Assembly (NCBI RefSeq): GCF_001665875.1
Contig: NZ_LZTA01000129.1
Coordinates: 1 to 64,000 of the forward strand
DNA: 64,000 nucleotides
Source of the DNA: Mycobacterium sp. 852002-40037_SCH5390672
Lineage (GTDB): Bacteria; Actinomycetota; Actinomycetes; Mycobacteriales; Mycobacteriaceae
Direction: 5' to 3'
Shown here: positions 17,105 to 25,764 of the stretch, in pieces
Layout: every line of letters begins with the position of its first letter
Position numbering within the stretch: the stretch's first letter is position 1
Notes under the pieces: model-generated
Told to the model about the DNA's origin: nothing
The model's database searches: none
Seen by the model: the letters and a program-made list of their open reading frames with translations, nothing else
Translations under genes and position numbers: made by a program

Positions 17105-19288
17105 ATGCGCAAGCTGATCGGAAGCACGCTGGTCAGCTTGACGACCACAGCACTGGCCGCGGTATTGCTGGCGCCCACTGCGGTGGCGAGTCCGATCGGC
17201 GACGCCGAAGCCGCGATCATGGCCGCATGGGACAAGGCCGGCGGTGACACCTCACCACTGGGCGCCCGCAAGGGCGATGTGTACCCCGTCGGGGACGGCT
17301 TTGCCCTGGATTTCGACGGCGGCAAGATGTTCTTCACCCCGGCCACCGGGGCGAAATTCGCCTACGGGCCCGTGCTGGACAAGTACGAGTCGCTCGGTGG
17401 GCCGGCCGGCAGCGATCTGGGGTTCCCGGCCATCAACGAAGTGCCGGGCCTGGCCGGTCCGGACAGCCGGGTAATCACCTTCTCGGCCAGCGACAAGCCG
17501 GTAATTTTCTGGACGCCCGAGCACGGCCCGTACGTGGTGCGCGGCGCCCTCAACGCCGCCTGGGACAAGCTGGGCAGTTCGGGCGGGGTTCTCGGTGTGC
17601 CGGTGGGCGACGAGACCTACAGCGGCGAGGTGTCCTCGCAGAAATTCAGCGGCGGCCAGGTCTCGTGGAACCGGCAGACGAAGCAGTTCACCACCGAACC
17701 CCCGGCGCTGGCCGACCAGTTGAAGGGATTACAGGTCGCGATCGATCCCACCGCGGCGATCAACACGGCCTGGCGCGCGGCCGGCGGACCCACTGGACCC
17801 TTGGGCGCCAAGCAGGGCGGGCAATATCCCGTCGGCGGTGACGGAATCGCCCAGAACTTCGCGGGCGGCAAGGTCTTCTTCACCCCGGCCACCGGCGCGA
17901 ACGCCGTCGAGAGCGACATTCTGGCGAAGTACGAGGCGCTGGGCGGACCGATCGGCAGCGATCTGGGATTCCCCACCACCAACGAAACCGACGGCGGCAT
18001 AGGGTCTTCCAGCCGGATATGCACCTTCTCCGCCGCCGACAAGCCGGTCATCTTCTGGACGTCCGACCACGGCGCGTTCGTCGTGCGCGGGGCGATGAAG
18101 GCCGCGTGGGACAAGCTGCGCGCTCCCGCCGGCAAACTCGGAGCGCCGGTCGGCGACCAGGCGGTGAACGGTGACGTGATTTCGCAGCCGTTCACCGGCG
18201 GCAAGGTCTCGTGGAACCGGGCGAAGAACACGTTCAGCACGGAACCGTCCAATCTGGCGCCGTTGCTGTCCGGCCTGCAGGTGTCGGGTCAGAACCAGCC
18301 GAGCAATTCGGCCATGCCGTCGCATGCCAAGAAGTTCACCTGGCACTGGTGGTGGCTGATGGCCGCCATTCCGGTGCTGGTGCTGCTCGTGCTGTTGGTG
18401 TGGGTGCTGTTCGTCTGGCGCCGGCGCCGGCCCGGGCACGAGGACGCCGCGGGTTATGCGCCCGATCAAGGCGGGGACTTCGGCTACGACGCCGATGGGA
18501 GCTGGGGACCGGATGATCCGGACCTCGACGCCGAGTCGTTCGGTCTCGCCGCTCCGGAACAGGCACCGGACGCCGGGCGCGTCAGCTGGCAACGTCAGGT
18601 TCCGGCCGAGCGCGAATACGGGTTCGAGGAGGAAGATCCCGACGCCATCGACACCGACTCCATCCCGGTCGTCTCCGAGGAGATGCTGGCCGAGGCGGAC
18701 TATCCCGATGCCGGAGCCGACTACACCGACTACACCGACGCCGTTCCCGAGGTTGCCGAGTCCGAGACGGCGGACGACGCCGCCTACGTCGACGCCGAGG
18801 ACCCCGATGCCGGTTATTCCGAGCAGGGATATGCGGACGACGAATATCCCGACGTCGCCGTTCCCGGCACCGCGCCGGACAGCGACGACGCGACCGGCGC
18901 CCTGGAAACCGCCGAGCCGGAGGACGAATACCTTGACCTGGCAACCCCGGAGCCGGATGTCGAGTCTGAAGCGGACACCACGGCGGAAGCCGACGCCGTG
19001 GTCGCCGGTGCGGTTGCGGCCGGGTCGCCGGCGCGAAGCGGTCGGCACGCCGCCGCGGACGCCGAGGACGGCTCGGAAAACGGTCTGGCGGGCCCGGAGG
19101 GACGGCCCACGATCCACCTGCCGCTCGACGACCCATACCAGGCGCCCGACGGATACCCGATCAAGGCCAGCGCTCGGTACGGCCTGTATTACACGCCGGG
19201 CAGCGACCTGTATCAGGACACGCTGGCCGAAATCTGGTTGTCGAGCGAAGAAGTCGCTCAGGCCAACGGGTTCACCAGGGCCGACTGA
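17105..19288 (+). CDS. LGFP-repeat membrane protein with C-terminal sunset-type domain (Rv2721c-like)
   Basis: A 727-aa envelope protein. A signal peptide (residues 1-29) precedes about 370 residues of LGFP-like repeats, recognisable by PLGARKGDVYPVGDG, SLGGPAGSDLGFPAINE and GGVLGVPVGDE-type units occurring in two tandem sets. LGFP repeats are thought to bind the cell wall. A transmembrane helix (about 412-436) is followed by a 240-residue cytosolic tail that is acidic and rich in Asp-Tyr-Pro and Glu-Asp. The last 45 residues (YPIKASARYGLYYTPGSDLY) match the sunset-type module. ATG 17105 follows AGAGAGG. It converges on lexA with only 17 bases between stops. Confidence 0.85.
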   Translation: MRKLIGSTLVSLTTTALAAVLLAPTAVASPIGDAEAAIMAAWDKAGGDTSPLGARKGDVYPVGDGFALDFDGGKMFFTPATGAKFAYGPVLDKYESLGGPAGSDLGFPAINEVPGLAGPDSRVITFSASDKPVIFWTPEHGPYVVRGALNAAWDKLGSSGGVLGVPVGDETYSGEVSSQKFSGGQVSWNRQTKQFTTEPPALADQLKGLQVAIDPTAAINTAWRAAGGPTGPLGAKQGGQYPVGGDGIAQNFAGGKVFFTPATGANAVESDILAKYEALGGPIGSDLGFPTTNETDGGIGSSSRICTFSAADKPVIFWTSDHGAFVVRGAMKAAWDKLRAPAGKLGAPVGDQAVNGDVISQPFTGGKVSWNRAKNTFSTEPSNLAPLLSGLQVSGQNQPSNSAMPSHAKKFTWHWWWLMAAIPVLVLLVLLVWVLFVWRRRRPGHEDAAGYAPDQGGDFGYDADGSWGPDDPDLDAESFGLAAPEQAPDAGRVSWQRQVPAEREYGFEEEDPDAIDTDSIPVVSEEMLAEADYPDAGADYTDYTDAVPEVAESETADDAAYVDAEDPDAGYSEQGYADDEYPDVAVPGTAPDSDDATGALETAEPEDEYLDLATPEPDVESEADTTAEADAVVAGAVAAGSPARSGRHAAADAEDGSENGLAGPEGRPTIHLPLDDPYQAPDGYPIKASARYGLYYTPGSDLYQDTLAEIWLSSEEVAQANGFTRAD

Positions 19289-19305
19289 CTGGGCGTGCTT
19301 TCGCG

Positions 19306-20004
19306 TCAGACCTTGCGGATGACCGTGACGACCTTGCCCAGCACGCTCGCGTCGTTACCGGGGATGGGATCGAACGCCGGGTTGTGCGGCATCAGCCACA
19401 CCTGACCGCCGGCGCGTTTGAACGTCTTGACGGTGGCTTCGCCGTCGATCATGGCCGCGACGATGTCGCCGTTGTCGGCGACGTTCTGCTGACGCACCAC
19501 CACCCAGTCGCCGTCGCAGATCGCGGCCTCGACCATCGAGTCACCGACCACCTTGAGCAGGAAAAGCGTGCCCTCGCCGACCAATTCGCGTGGCAGGGGG
19601 AAGACATCTTCGACGGCCTCTTCGGCCAGGATGGGTCCGCCGGCCGCGATGCGCCCGAGCACCGGAACGAACGTGGGTTCCGGCAGCGCATCCGAGCCGG
19701 CCACCTCTGTGGCGGGCACCGCCACGTCGTCGTCGGAACCACGGACATCGACCGCTCGCGGGCGGTTCGGGTCGCGGCGCAGGTATCCCTTGCGCTCCAG
19801 GGTGCGCAGCTGGTGCGCCACCGATGACGTCGACGTCAGCCCGACGGCGTCGCCGATCTCCCGGATGCTCGGCGGGTAGCCGCGGCTGGTGACCGAGGCG
19901 CGGATGACGTTCAAAATGGTGCGCTGCCGTTCGGTCAGCGCGGAATTCACGGAGTGCAGCCGACCGCCGGGACCGGCCGATGAACTGTCGTTGCTGTCGC
20001 CCAT
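19306..20004 (-). CDS. lexA: SOS repressor LexA
   Basis: The 232-aa protein has an N-terminal winged helix with RGYPPSIREIGDAVGLTSTSSVAHQL recognition region, then the S24 latent peptidase domain. Self-cleavage bond Ala121-Gly122 (RIAAGGP), nucleophile Ser156 (GDSM) and Lys193 (TVKTF) are all present. It represses recA, recX, itself and others until RecA filaments trigger cleavage. ATG 20004 is chosen by comparison with M. tuberculosis LexA. It is autoregulated from the SOS box 33 bases upstream. Confidence 0.97.
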   Translation of the reverse strand: MGDSNDSSSAGPGGRLHSVNSALTERQRTILNVIRASVTSRGYPPSIREIGDAVGLTSTSSVAHQLRTLERKGYLRRDPNRPRAVDVRGSDDDVAVPATEVAGSDALPEPTFVPVLGRIAAGGPILAEEAVEDVFPLPRELVGEGTLFLLKVVGDSMVEAAICDGDWVVVRQQNVADNGDIVAAMIDGEATVKTFKRAGGQVWLMPHNPAFDPIPGNDASVLGKVVTVIRKV

Positions 20005-20036
20005 GGAACTGAATGTAGCCGCACCGCGAACAAGAA

Positions 20037-20052
20037 TCAAACATGTGTTCGA
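20037..20052 (-). promoter_or_regulatory. LexA (SOS) box of lexA
   Basis: On the minus strand the site reads TCGAACACATGTTTGA, one mismatch to TCGAAC-N4-GTTCGA, located 33 bases before the lexA start. I recall the identical sequence at M. tuberculosis lexA. It gives autorepression of lexA and could affect the divergent chiZ promoter. Confidence 0.92.
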
Positions 20053-20174
20053 CTGGCGTGTCGTCCCGTTCGGATCGGCCGCGAAAAAGGCGCGGAGTCG
20101 GGTGAATCACAAATGTGTAACTCTTACAGATATCGGGTATTTGTGCCTCGTGACAGTGGTAGAGGCCGACGAAC

Positions 20175-20197
20175 TTGTCGGTGGTGTGATCTAGCGT
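20175..20197 (+). promoter_or_regulatory. RecA-NDp promoter of chiZ
   Basis: TTGTCGGTG, eight bases, then TAGCGT is a full match to tTGTCRgtg-N8-TAnnnT, about 100 bases upstream of chiZ. It indicates LexA-independent DNA-damage induction of the cell-division inhibitor. Confidence 0.85.
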
Positions 20198-20215
20198 TTG
20201 CTCGTGCGACACGCT

Positions 20216-20231
20216 TCGCTCAAATGTTCGG
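20216..20231 (+). promoter_or_regulatory. Degenerate SOS box before chiZ
   Basis: TCGCTCAAATGTTCGG has a good right half and correct spacing, but three mismatches to the SOS consensus. Additional TCGAACACA half-sites at about 20235 and 20267 follow. LexA control of chiZ is known in M. tuberculosis; the exact site here is uncertain. Confidence 0.5.
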
Positions 20232-20297
20232 GTTTCGAACACACAGGCGATTAGAGTCGAACACACGAGCGAGAGCTAGTTGACCGGAGGAACGAAG

Positions 20298-20792
20298 ATG
20301 ACAGTCATCCACACGCCTGCGCCGCGTAACAGCAGTCTTCGGCGCCCGATCAACGGACCCGTCCAGGGCCCTCGGTATGGACGCGACGTCCTGACGCGGT
20401 CCCGCAGACCGGCGCCCCCGCGACCGGCGGGCGCGGCGACGCGCTACTACGGCACCGGAGTGGCAAGGTCTGTCGCCCCGCACCGCAGGCGCTGCACCAC
20501 CTGGGCGTCGACCCTCGGCTTGGCTCTGGCGGCCGGGGCGATCACGCTGTGGCTGGGTCTCGTCGCGAACGTCGGCCAGGCGCTCAACGGTGACTCCACG
20601 AATTCCGCGGCTCACGTTCCCGACCGGCTGGCCGTCGTCCGCGTCGATGCTGGGGAGTCCCTTCAGGACTTCGCCCACCGGGTGGCGCCCGACGCGCCGA
20701 CCACCCAGGTCGCCGACCGCATCCGCGAACTCAACGATCTGCACTCACCCACCCTGATGGCGGGCCAAACGCTCATCGCTCCGATCGAATGA
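20298..20792 (+). CDS. chiZ: LysM cell-wall hydrolase / division inhibitor ChiZ (Rv2719c-like)
   Basis: A 164-aa membrane protein. The Arg/Pro-rich cytosolic N-terminus (about 65 residues) is followed by one transmembrane helix (about 68-92) and an external LysM module (about 113-162: VRVDAGESLQDFAHRVAP...AGQTLIAPIE). ChiZ of M. tuberculosis is SOS-induced, binds FtsI/FtsQ and blocks septation while DNA is repaired. It is divergent from lexA, and its promoter carries a RecA-NDp motif. ATG 20298 follows an ACCGGAGGAACGAAG ribosome site. Confidence 0.92.
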   Translation: MTVIHTPAPRNSSLRRPINGPVQGPRYGRDVLTRSRRPAPPRPAGAATRYYGTGVARSVAPHRRRCTTWASTLGLALAAGAITLWLGLVANVGQALNGDSTNSAAHVPDRLAVVRVDAGESLQDFAHRVAPDAPTTQVADRIRELNDLHSPTLMAGQTLIAPIE

Positions 20793-20889
20793 CAACCGTT
20801 GTGCGAACGCGACTCCGTTAGCCGCGCAGGTCAGCGCGCGGGTACGCTCAAAGTCCTGCGGTAGTTGTCGGCACGGCGAAGGAGCGGTC

Positions 20890-21354
20890 ATGCACTGTCC
20901 GTTCTGCCGTCATCCCGATTCACGGGTGATCGACTCGCGCGAAACCGATGAAGGGCAGGCCATCCGGCGACGCCGATCCTGTCCCGAGTGCGGACGACGC
21001 TTCACCACCGTGGAGACCGCGGTCATGGCGGTGGTCAAGCGCAGTGGCGTCACCGAGCCGTTCAGCAGGGAGAAGGTCATCAGCGGCGTCCGCCGGGCCT
21101 GTCAGGGGCGGCAGGTCGATGACGATGCGCTGAATCTGCTGGCCCAGCAGGTCGAAGACACCGTGCGCGCCGCAGGCTCACCCGAGATCCCCAGTCACGA
21201 GGTCGGTCTGGCCATTCTGGGGCCGTTGCGCGACCTCGACGAGGTGGCCTACCTGCGGTTCGCCTCCGTGTATCGCTCTTTTGAGTCCGCCGACGATTTC
21301 GAGCGCGAGATCCAGACGCTGCGTGAGCACCGGGGAGTGGCAACGCCGGGCTGA
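20890..21354 (+). CDS. nrdR: Transcriptional repressor NrdR
   Basis: The 154-aa protein has the zinc ribbon Cys3-Cys6...Cys31-Cys34 (HCPFC, SCPECG) followed by the ATP-cone domain (VVKRSGVTEPFSREKVISGVRRAC). NrdR senses ATP/dATP and represses ribonucleotide reductase operons by binding paired NrdR boxes. A GAAGGAGCGG ribosome site precedes ATG 20890. It lies just downstream of the damage-response gene chiZ, as in other mycobacteria. Confidence 0.97.
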   Translation: MHCPFCRHPDSRVIDSRETDEGQAIRRRRSCPECGRRFTTVETAVMAVVKRSGVTEPFSREKVISGVRRACQGRQVDDDALNLLAQQVEDTVRAAGSPEIPSHEVGLAILGPLRDLDEVAYLRFASVYRSFESADDFEREIQTLREHRGVATPG

Positions 21355-21392
21355 CGGAACTTCGCGCATGATGTCCGCCTAGGCTCGGTTTC

Positions 21393-21878
21393 ATGCCCAC
21401 TGACTTGCATCCCGACCTTGCGGCCCTGGCCCCGCTCCTTGGGACCTGGTCCGGCCAGGGCGCGGGAAAGTACCCGACGATCCCGCCCTTCGACTATCTC
21501 GAAGAAGTCGTGTTCTCCCACGTCGGTAAACCGTTTCTGGCCTACGGGCAGAAAACCAGGGCGGCGGCCGACGGCAAGCCGTTGCACGCCGAAACCGGAT
21601 ACCTTCGGGTACCGCAGCCGGGTGACGTCGAACTGGTTCTGGCGCACCCCAGCGGCATCACCGAAATCGAGGTCGGCACCTATTCGGTCACCGGTGGCCT
21701 CATCGAAATGCAGATGTCCACCAAGTCCGTCGGGTTGACTCCCAGCGCCAAAGAGGTGACGGCGCTTGGCCGTTCCTTCCGCATCGACGGCGACGAGCTT
21801 TCCTACACCGTGCAGATGGGTGCGGTCGGGCAACCCCTGCAGGACCACCTCGCCGCGGTGCTGCACCGGCAGCGCTGA
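21393..21878 (+). CDS. Nitrobindin-like heme protein (peroxynitrite isomerase, Rv2717c-like)
   Basis: A 161-aa beta-barrel protein with the family signature GTWSGQG at residues 17-23 and a C-terminal heme-ligand region with His152 (QDHLAAVLHR). Nitrobindins bind ferric heme and isomerise peroxynitrite to nitrate; the M. tuberculosis homologue has been studied in this role. A single cytosolic domain, no signal peptide. Confidence 0.9.
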   Translation: MPTDLHPDLAALAPLLGTWSGQGAGKYPTIPPFDYLEEVVFSHVGKPFLAYGQKTRAAADGKPLHAETGYLRVPQPGDVELVLAHPSGITEIEVGTYSVTGGLIEMQMSTKSVGLTPSAKEVTALGRSFRIDGDELSYTVQMGAVGQPLQDHLAAVLHRQR

Positions 21879-21901
21879 GCTACTCGCGATGGCTGGGGGC
21901 G

Positions 21902-22588
21902 TCAGTCCAGGTGTCGCACACCGTCATTGACGACCCGCCCGGCCACCCCGACCCAGCCTTCGGCGCTCCACGTCGTTTCGATGACGGAGCCCTTGCCCTG
22001 GGTGATCCGCAGGCTCTGGCTCAGGTAATCGGTGATCCGCATCGCCGCCGAACCGGTTGCCTCGTCCTCGACCACACCGAGGTTGGCGGCGAACATGCGC
22101 ACCCGCAGCGACCCGGTCGCCCGGTCGGTCCAGGCCCATAGGTAGTGCGCGGTGTCGTCGGGAAAATCCGCCGGGTCGGCGGCGAGAACCTCGGCGGCCG
22201 AGGCGAGTTCGTGTAGGGCGAAGTCGGGCGCCCAGTCGGCGCGGGCATTGATGCTGGCGCGGTGCTCGTCGTAGCCCACCTGCACGATCCCGGCGGGCAC
22301 CCGCAGCGTGTTGATCGGCGAACCCTTCTCGCGCAGCCACCAGGTGGCCCCGATGGTGGGATGGCCGGCGAAGGGCAGTTCGGTTCGCGGCGTGTAGATG
22401 GTGGCGTGCGCGGTGGCGGAGCCCGTGCCCGGAAGGTCAACGAAAACCGTCTCGCTGTAGCCCAATTGGGTTGCCAGTCGCTGTCGGTCCGCGAGCTCGA
22501 CCCGGCCGGCCTCCACCACGCCCAGTGGATTACCGAAATTGCCGTCCGAATCGGTGAATACCCGCAACACCGTCACGTCGATCCCCAT
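21902..22588 (-). CDS. PhzF-family isomerase/epimerase (Rv2716-like)
   Basis: A 228-aa protein with the duplicated DapF-like fold of PhzF enzymes. The catalytic Glu is in LGYSETVFVDLP (about residue 46), and the half-sites include FAGHPTIGATWWL and DEATGSAAMRITDYL, which form the two glycine-rich loops of the active site. Substrate unknown. It is divergent from nothing and shares strand with the following hydrolase and PAC2 genes. Confidence 0.88.
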   Translation of the reverse strand: MGIDVTVLRVFTDSDGNFGNPLGVVEAGRVELADRQRLATQLGYSETVFVDLPGTGSATAHATIYTPRTELPFAGHPTIGATWWLREKGSPINTLRVPAGIVQVGYDEHRASINARADWAPDFALHELASAAEVLAADPADFPDDTAHYLWAWTDRATGSLRVRMFAANLGVVEDEATGSAAMRITDYLSQSLRITQGKGSVIETTWSAEGWVGVAGRVVNDGVRHLD

Positions 22589-22633
22589 GGCCCGACTGTA
22601 CGGCGCGGGACCCGGCCGCAGCGATCACGGTGA

Positions 22634-23665
22634 TCAGGTGGCGCTGCGTTCGTCGGAACCCATGGCGTTCAGCACGGCGACGCGAGTGCGAGTGGGGCCC
22701 GAGACAGCCTGCTCGCCGCCGCCGGTGCGGAGCAAGCCTCGAAGGTTGGCCTGGTCGTATTCGGCGGGCTCGGTGGAATCGATGAAGCGCTCGACGACGT
22801 CGATGAATCGGGCCGGGTCGTCGTGAAAGGGGAAGTGACCGGAGCCCTCGAAGATTTCGAGGCGGGAGCCGGGCATCGCGGCGTGCGCCATCCGTGCGTG
22901 ACGGACCGGAACCACCACATCCTTTGTGCCCCAGACAATCTGCACCGGGATGGCTTCGGTCAAATAACATCGGTCGAGCATGGTGACGATCTGTCCGCGC
23001 CAATCCACCACCGCCCGCAGCGTCCGGCTGAACGCCGCAGACGCCGTCGGTTCGGGCAGATCGTCGAGGATCCGCAGCACGTTGGGCAGATCTCGGCCCA
23101 GGCCGCTGCTGCCCAGCGCGATGCCCAGGACGCGTCCCATGAGCTGAACCGCCGGCAACACCAGCGGCAGCCGCAGCACGGCGATCGCTTCACTGCCCAT
23201 CGGCAGCGAAGCGCACCGCAAGACGAAGTTGACGTCCTTGGTCACACCGCCGGCGCCGACCAGGATCAACCGTTCCACCAAATGCGGGAATTGGTAGGCG
23301 AATTGCATGGCAACGCCGCCGCCCAGCGAGTGGCCGATGATGGTGACGCGCTCGAGGTCGAGCACGCTGAGCAGGTCACGCATCCCGTTCGCATACGCCG
23401 CAATGGAGTAGTCCGCGCGCGGCTTGTCGGATCGCCCGTGGCCCAGCAGATCCGGGGCGATCACCGTGAAACGCTGGGCGAGCTTGGCCTGCACGGTGTT
23501 CCACGTGGTGGAGTTGTCGCCGATGCCGTGGATCAGCAGGATCGCCGGCCCGGAGCCGGCGATGCGGTAGGCCCGCTTGTAACCGTGGATGGTGCGGAAT
23601 TCGAGTTTGGGTGCGGTGACTTCACGCACCGGGCGGAGCGTGGGATTGCGCTTCCGCTCGGTCAT
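22634..23665 (-). CDS. Alpha/beta hydrolase (Rv2715-like)
   Basis: The 343-aa protein has the full serine hydrolase triad: nucleophile Ser in GHSLGGG (about residue 113), acid in WGTKDVVVP, and His in GSGHFPFHDD. The oxyanion segment is LLIHGIGDNSTTW. It resembles esterase/lipase-type hydrolases of the epoxide hydrolase/haloperoxidase group and has no signal peptide. The natural substrate is unknown. Confidence 0.9.
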   Translation of the reverse strand: MTERKRNPTLRPVREVTAPKLEFRTIHGYKRAYRIAGSGPAILLIHGIGDNSTTWNTVQAKLAQRFTVIAPDLLGHGRSDKPRADYSIAAYANGMRDLLSVLDLERVTIIGHSLGGGVAMQFAYQFPHLVERLILVGAGGVTKDVNFVLRCASLPMGSEAIAVLRLPLVLPAVQLMGRVLGIALGSSGLGRDLPNVLRILDDLPEPTASAAFSRTLRAVVDWRGQIVTMLDRCYLTEAIPVQIVWGTKDVVVPVRHARMAHAAMPGSRLEIFEGSGHFPFHDDPARFIDVVERFIDSTEPAEYDQANLRGLLRTGGGEQAVSGPTRTRVAVLNAMGSDERSAT

Positions 23666-23728
23666 ATCGCCAACCTTGGTGTCGGGCCGGGCTAAGGGCG
23701 GTCTGGCTAGGGGTGCTTGCTACGTGGG

Positions 23729-24700
23729 TCAGGCATGATCGTCGTCGTCGAACTTCTTCTCCGCCTGCTGGGCCAGGAATCGCTCGAACTCCGCGCCTAG
23801 CTCGTCGCCGCTAGGCAGATCCTCGTCGCGAGCTAGTAACGATCTGTTCTCCTGAGCGTCGATGAACGCATCGTACTGGCGCTCGAGCGCGGCCACCACT
23901 TGAGCGACCTCTGCGCTCGCCTCGACCTGCTCGTCGATCTTGGCCCGAATCACTTCGGCCGCTTCGGCCAACGCGGTCACGGGCAGCTCGAGTGACGCGG
24001 TCTTGGCGACCTGCTCGAGCAACGCCTGGGCGGCGGCCGGGTAGTCGGTCTGCGTGAGGTAGTGCGGGACGTGCACGGTGTAGCCGACGACCTCATGGCC
24101 GTGCTGGCCCATCCGGTATTCCAGCAAGTTGGACGCGCTGCCGGGAACCTGGATTTCCGAGATCCAGGGCTGGAAGTTGGCGATCAACTCCGGGTTGTTC
24201 GAGTGTGCGGTCATGGTGGTCGGCCGGGTGTGCGGAACCGCCATCGGGACGGTGCCCAGGCCGATGGTCTGGCGCACGCCGAGGCGCTCGGCCAGCAGTC
24301 GCACCGCGGTGATGAAGCGCTCCCACTTGAGATCCGGTTCCATGCCGGCCAGCAACAGGAACGGCGTGCCGATCGCGTCACGCATCGCGTACAGGCTCAG
24401 TTCGGGATCCTCGTAGTGGGTGAAGTGATCGGTTTTGAACGTCATCAGTGGCCGACGCGAGCGGTAGTCCAGCAATTCGTCGATCGCGAAGGACGCGACC
24501 AGCTCGGTGTCCAGCACCGCCTTGAGATGTGCGGCCGCCAGCTTGATGGCATGTCCGGCGTCGGAAAAGCCTTCCAGAGCATGCACCAGCACGGGGCCGC
24601 GTCCGTCGGACGTCGACAACTGCGGCGCCGGCAGCTCGAGCTCGTACATGCCAGCCTGCCCTGGCTGGTACTGATCACCTGGGTCTTGATGGTGAGCCAT
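23729..24700 (-). CDS. PAC2 family protein (Rv2714-like)
   Basis: A 323-aa soluble protein with the PAC2 (proteasome assembly chaperone 2-like) signature: PVLVHALEGFSDAGHAIKLA, FLLLAGMEPDLKWERF and PTTMTAHSNNPELI. A long C-terminal helix pair follows. The M. tuberculosis structure forms trimers. ATG 24700 is supported by a GAGAGGAGGCG ribosome site; an upstream in-frame extension is unlikely. The actual role in bacteria with a proteasome is not established. Confidence 0.88.
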   Translation of the reverse strand: MAHHQDPGDQYQPGQAGMYELELPAPQLSTSDGRGPVLVHALEGFSDAGHAIKLAAAHLKAVLDTELVASFAIDELLDYRSRRPLMTFKTDHFTHYEDPELSLYAMRDAIGTPFLLLAGMEPDLKWERFITAVRLLAERLGVRQTIGLGTVPMAVPHTRPTTMTAHSNNPELIANFQPWISEIQVPGSASNLLEYRMGQHGHEVVGYTVHVPHYLTQTDYPAAAQALLEQVAKTASLELPVTALAEAAEVIRAKIDEQVEASAEVAQVVAALERQYDAFIDAQENRSLLARDEDLPSGDELGAEFERFLAQQAEKKFDDDDHA

Positions 24701-24927
24701 GGGGATCGCCTCCTCTCGGGGGTCTATCCAGGGTGCCCTACCCAGTGTCCCCCGAATCAGGCGGCACCCACATTCATCAGCGAACTCTGCGTCACGCTGG
24801 TAGCTGAAACGTGATAATTCCCACGCGTAATCCGGCAAGAACATCTCCGGGGTCACCGGCGTGTGCGCCAGCAAACCCGTGGCGCACCGCGATGTATGGA
24901 AGTCGGCTTGCCGCCCGCCGGTCAGGC

Positions 24928-25764
24928 ATGATGAAGGCGATGCGCATTCGGATCCTGATGCTCTGCTCGGTGGTGGGGGTGGCGACGTCGCTGGCGTCGT
25001 GTCACCGTCCCGTCGAGCATGTCTCGGGTGCTCCGGTTTCCGCCCCGCGGGTCGGCGGTCCGGTGCAGCGGCTCAGCCAGCCCGAGCAGAAGGCCGTCGC
25101 GGGTCCGGTGGAGCCGGATCGGCGCATCGGGGCGATCTTTATCGACGGCGGCCCCCTGCACGTGTGCACCGGTTCGGTGGTGCACTCGACGGGCGGCAAC
25201 CTCATAATGACCGCCGCGCACTGCCTGGCCGGGGCCTCGCTGATCACCTTCGTTCCCGGATTCGCCGGGGATGCCGCACCCGGACCCGCCGATGTGTGGA
25301 AGGCCGACGCGGTCTACCTCGATCCACGCTGGATGGCCAGCAAGGACCCGCATGCCGACTACGCGGTCGCGCGGGTCAGCAACGACGCCGGCGCTCCCGT
25401 CGAGTCGCGCGTCGGCCTCGCGCTGACGTTGGGTGTGACACCTCCACCGGGCAGCCGCGTCACCGTGCTGGGGTATCCCGCCGGCGTGGGCGGCTCGCCG
25501 ATCGGATGTCAGGCCAGCACGTCGGTCACTGACACCGGCTTTCCCGCCTTGGCCTGCGAAGGGCTGGTGGACGGCACCAGTGGCGCACCCTGGGTCAGCG
25601 GCACCACGCTCATCGGTGTGATCGGTGGTCTCGAGCGGGGTGGATGCGCCGCGAACATGTCGTATTCGGCGCCGTTCGACGCGCAAACCGCGGAGTTACT
25701 GACCCGCGCCGAGGCGGGCGGGCCCGGCGACCCGATCCCCAACGACCTCCAAGACGCCTGTTAG
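24928..25764 (+). CDS. Trypsin-like serine protease lipoprotein
   Basis: About 278 aa. A signal sequence ends with the lipobox TSLASC (Cys25 if translation begins at ATG 24928). Alternative starts at 24931 and 24940 do not change the mature protein. The triad of the chymotrypsin fold is visible: His in MTAAHCLAG, Asp in HADYAVARV, Ser in GTSGAPW. It is probably lipid-anchored on the outer face of the plasma membrane. I do not recall a close counterpart between Rv2714 and Rv2713, so it may be absent from M. tuberculosis. Substrate unknown. Confidence 0.8.
   Translation: MMKAMRIRILMLCSVVGVATSLASCHRPVEHVSGAPVSAPRVGGPVQRLSQPEQKAVAGPVEPDRRIGAIFIDGGPLHVCTGSVVHSTGGNLIMTAAHCLAGASLITFVPGFAGDAAPGPADVWKADAVYLDPRWMASKDPHADYAVARVSNDAGAPVESRVGLALTLGVTPPPGSRVTVLGYPAGVGGSPIGCQASTSVTDTGFPALACEGLVDGTSGAPWVSGTTLIGVIGGLERGGCAANMSYSAPFDAQTAELLTRAEAGGPGDPIPNDLQDAC

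Noticed and set aside
20226..20240. GTTCG-GGTT-TCGAAC as a LexA box before chiZ
   Set aside because: Half-sites are in the inverted order relative to TCGAAC-N4-GTTCGA, so LexA would not recognise it as a standard box.
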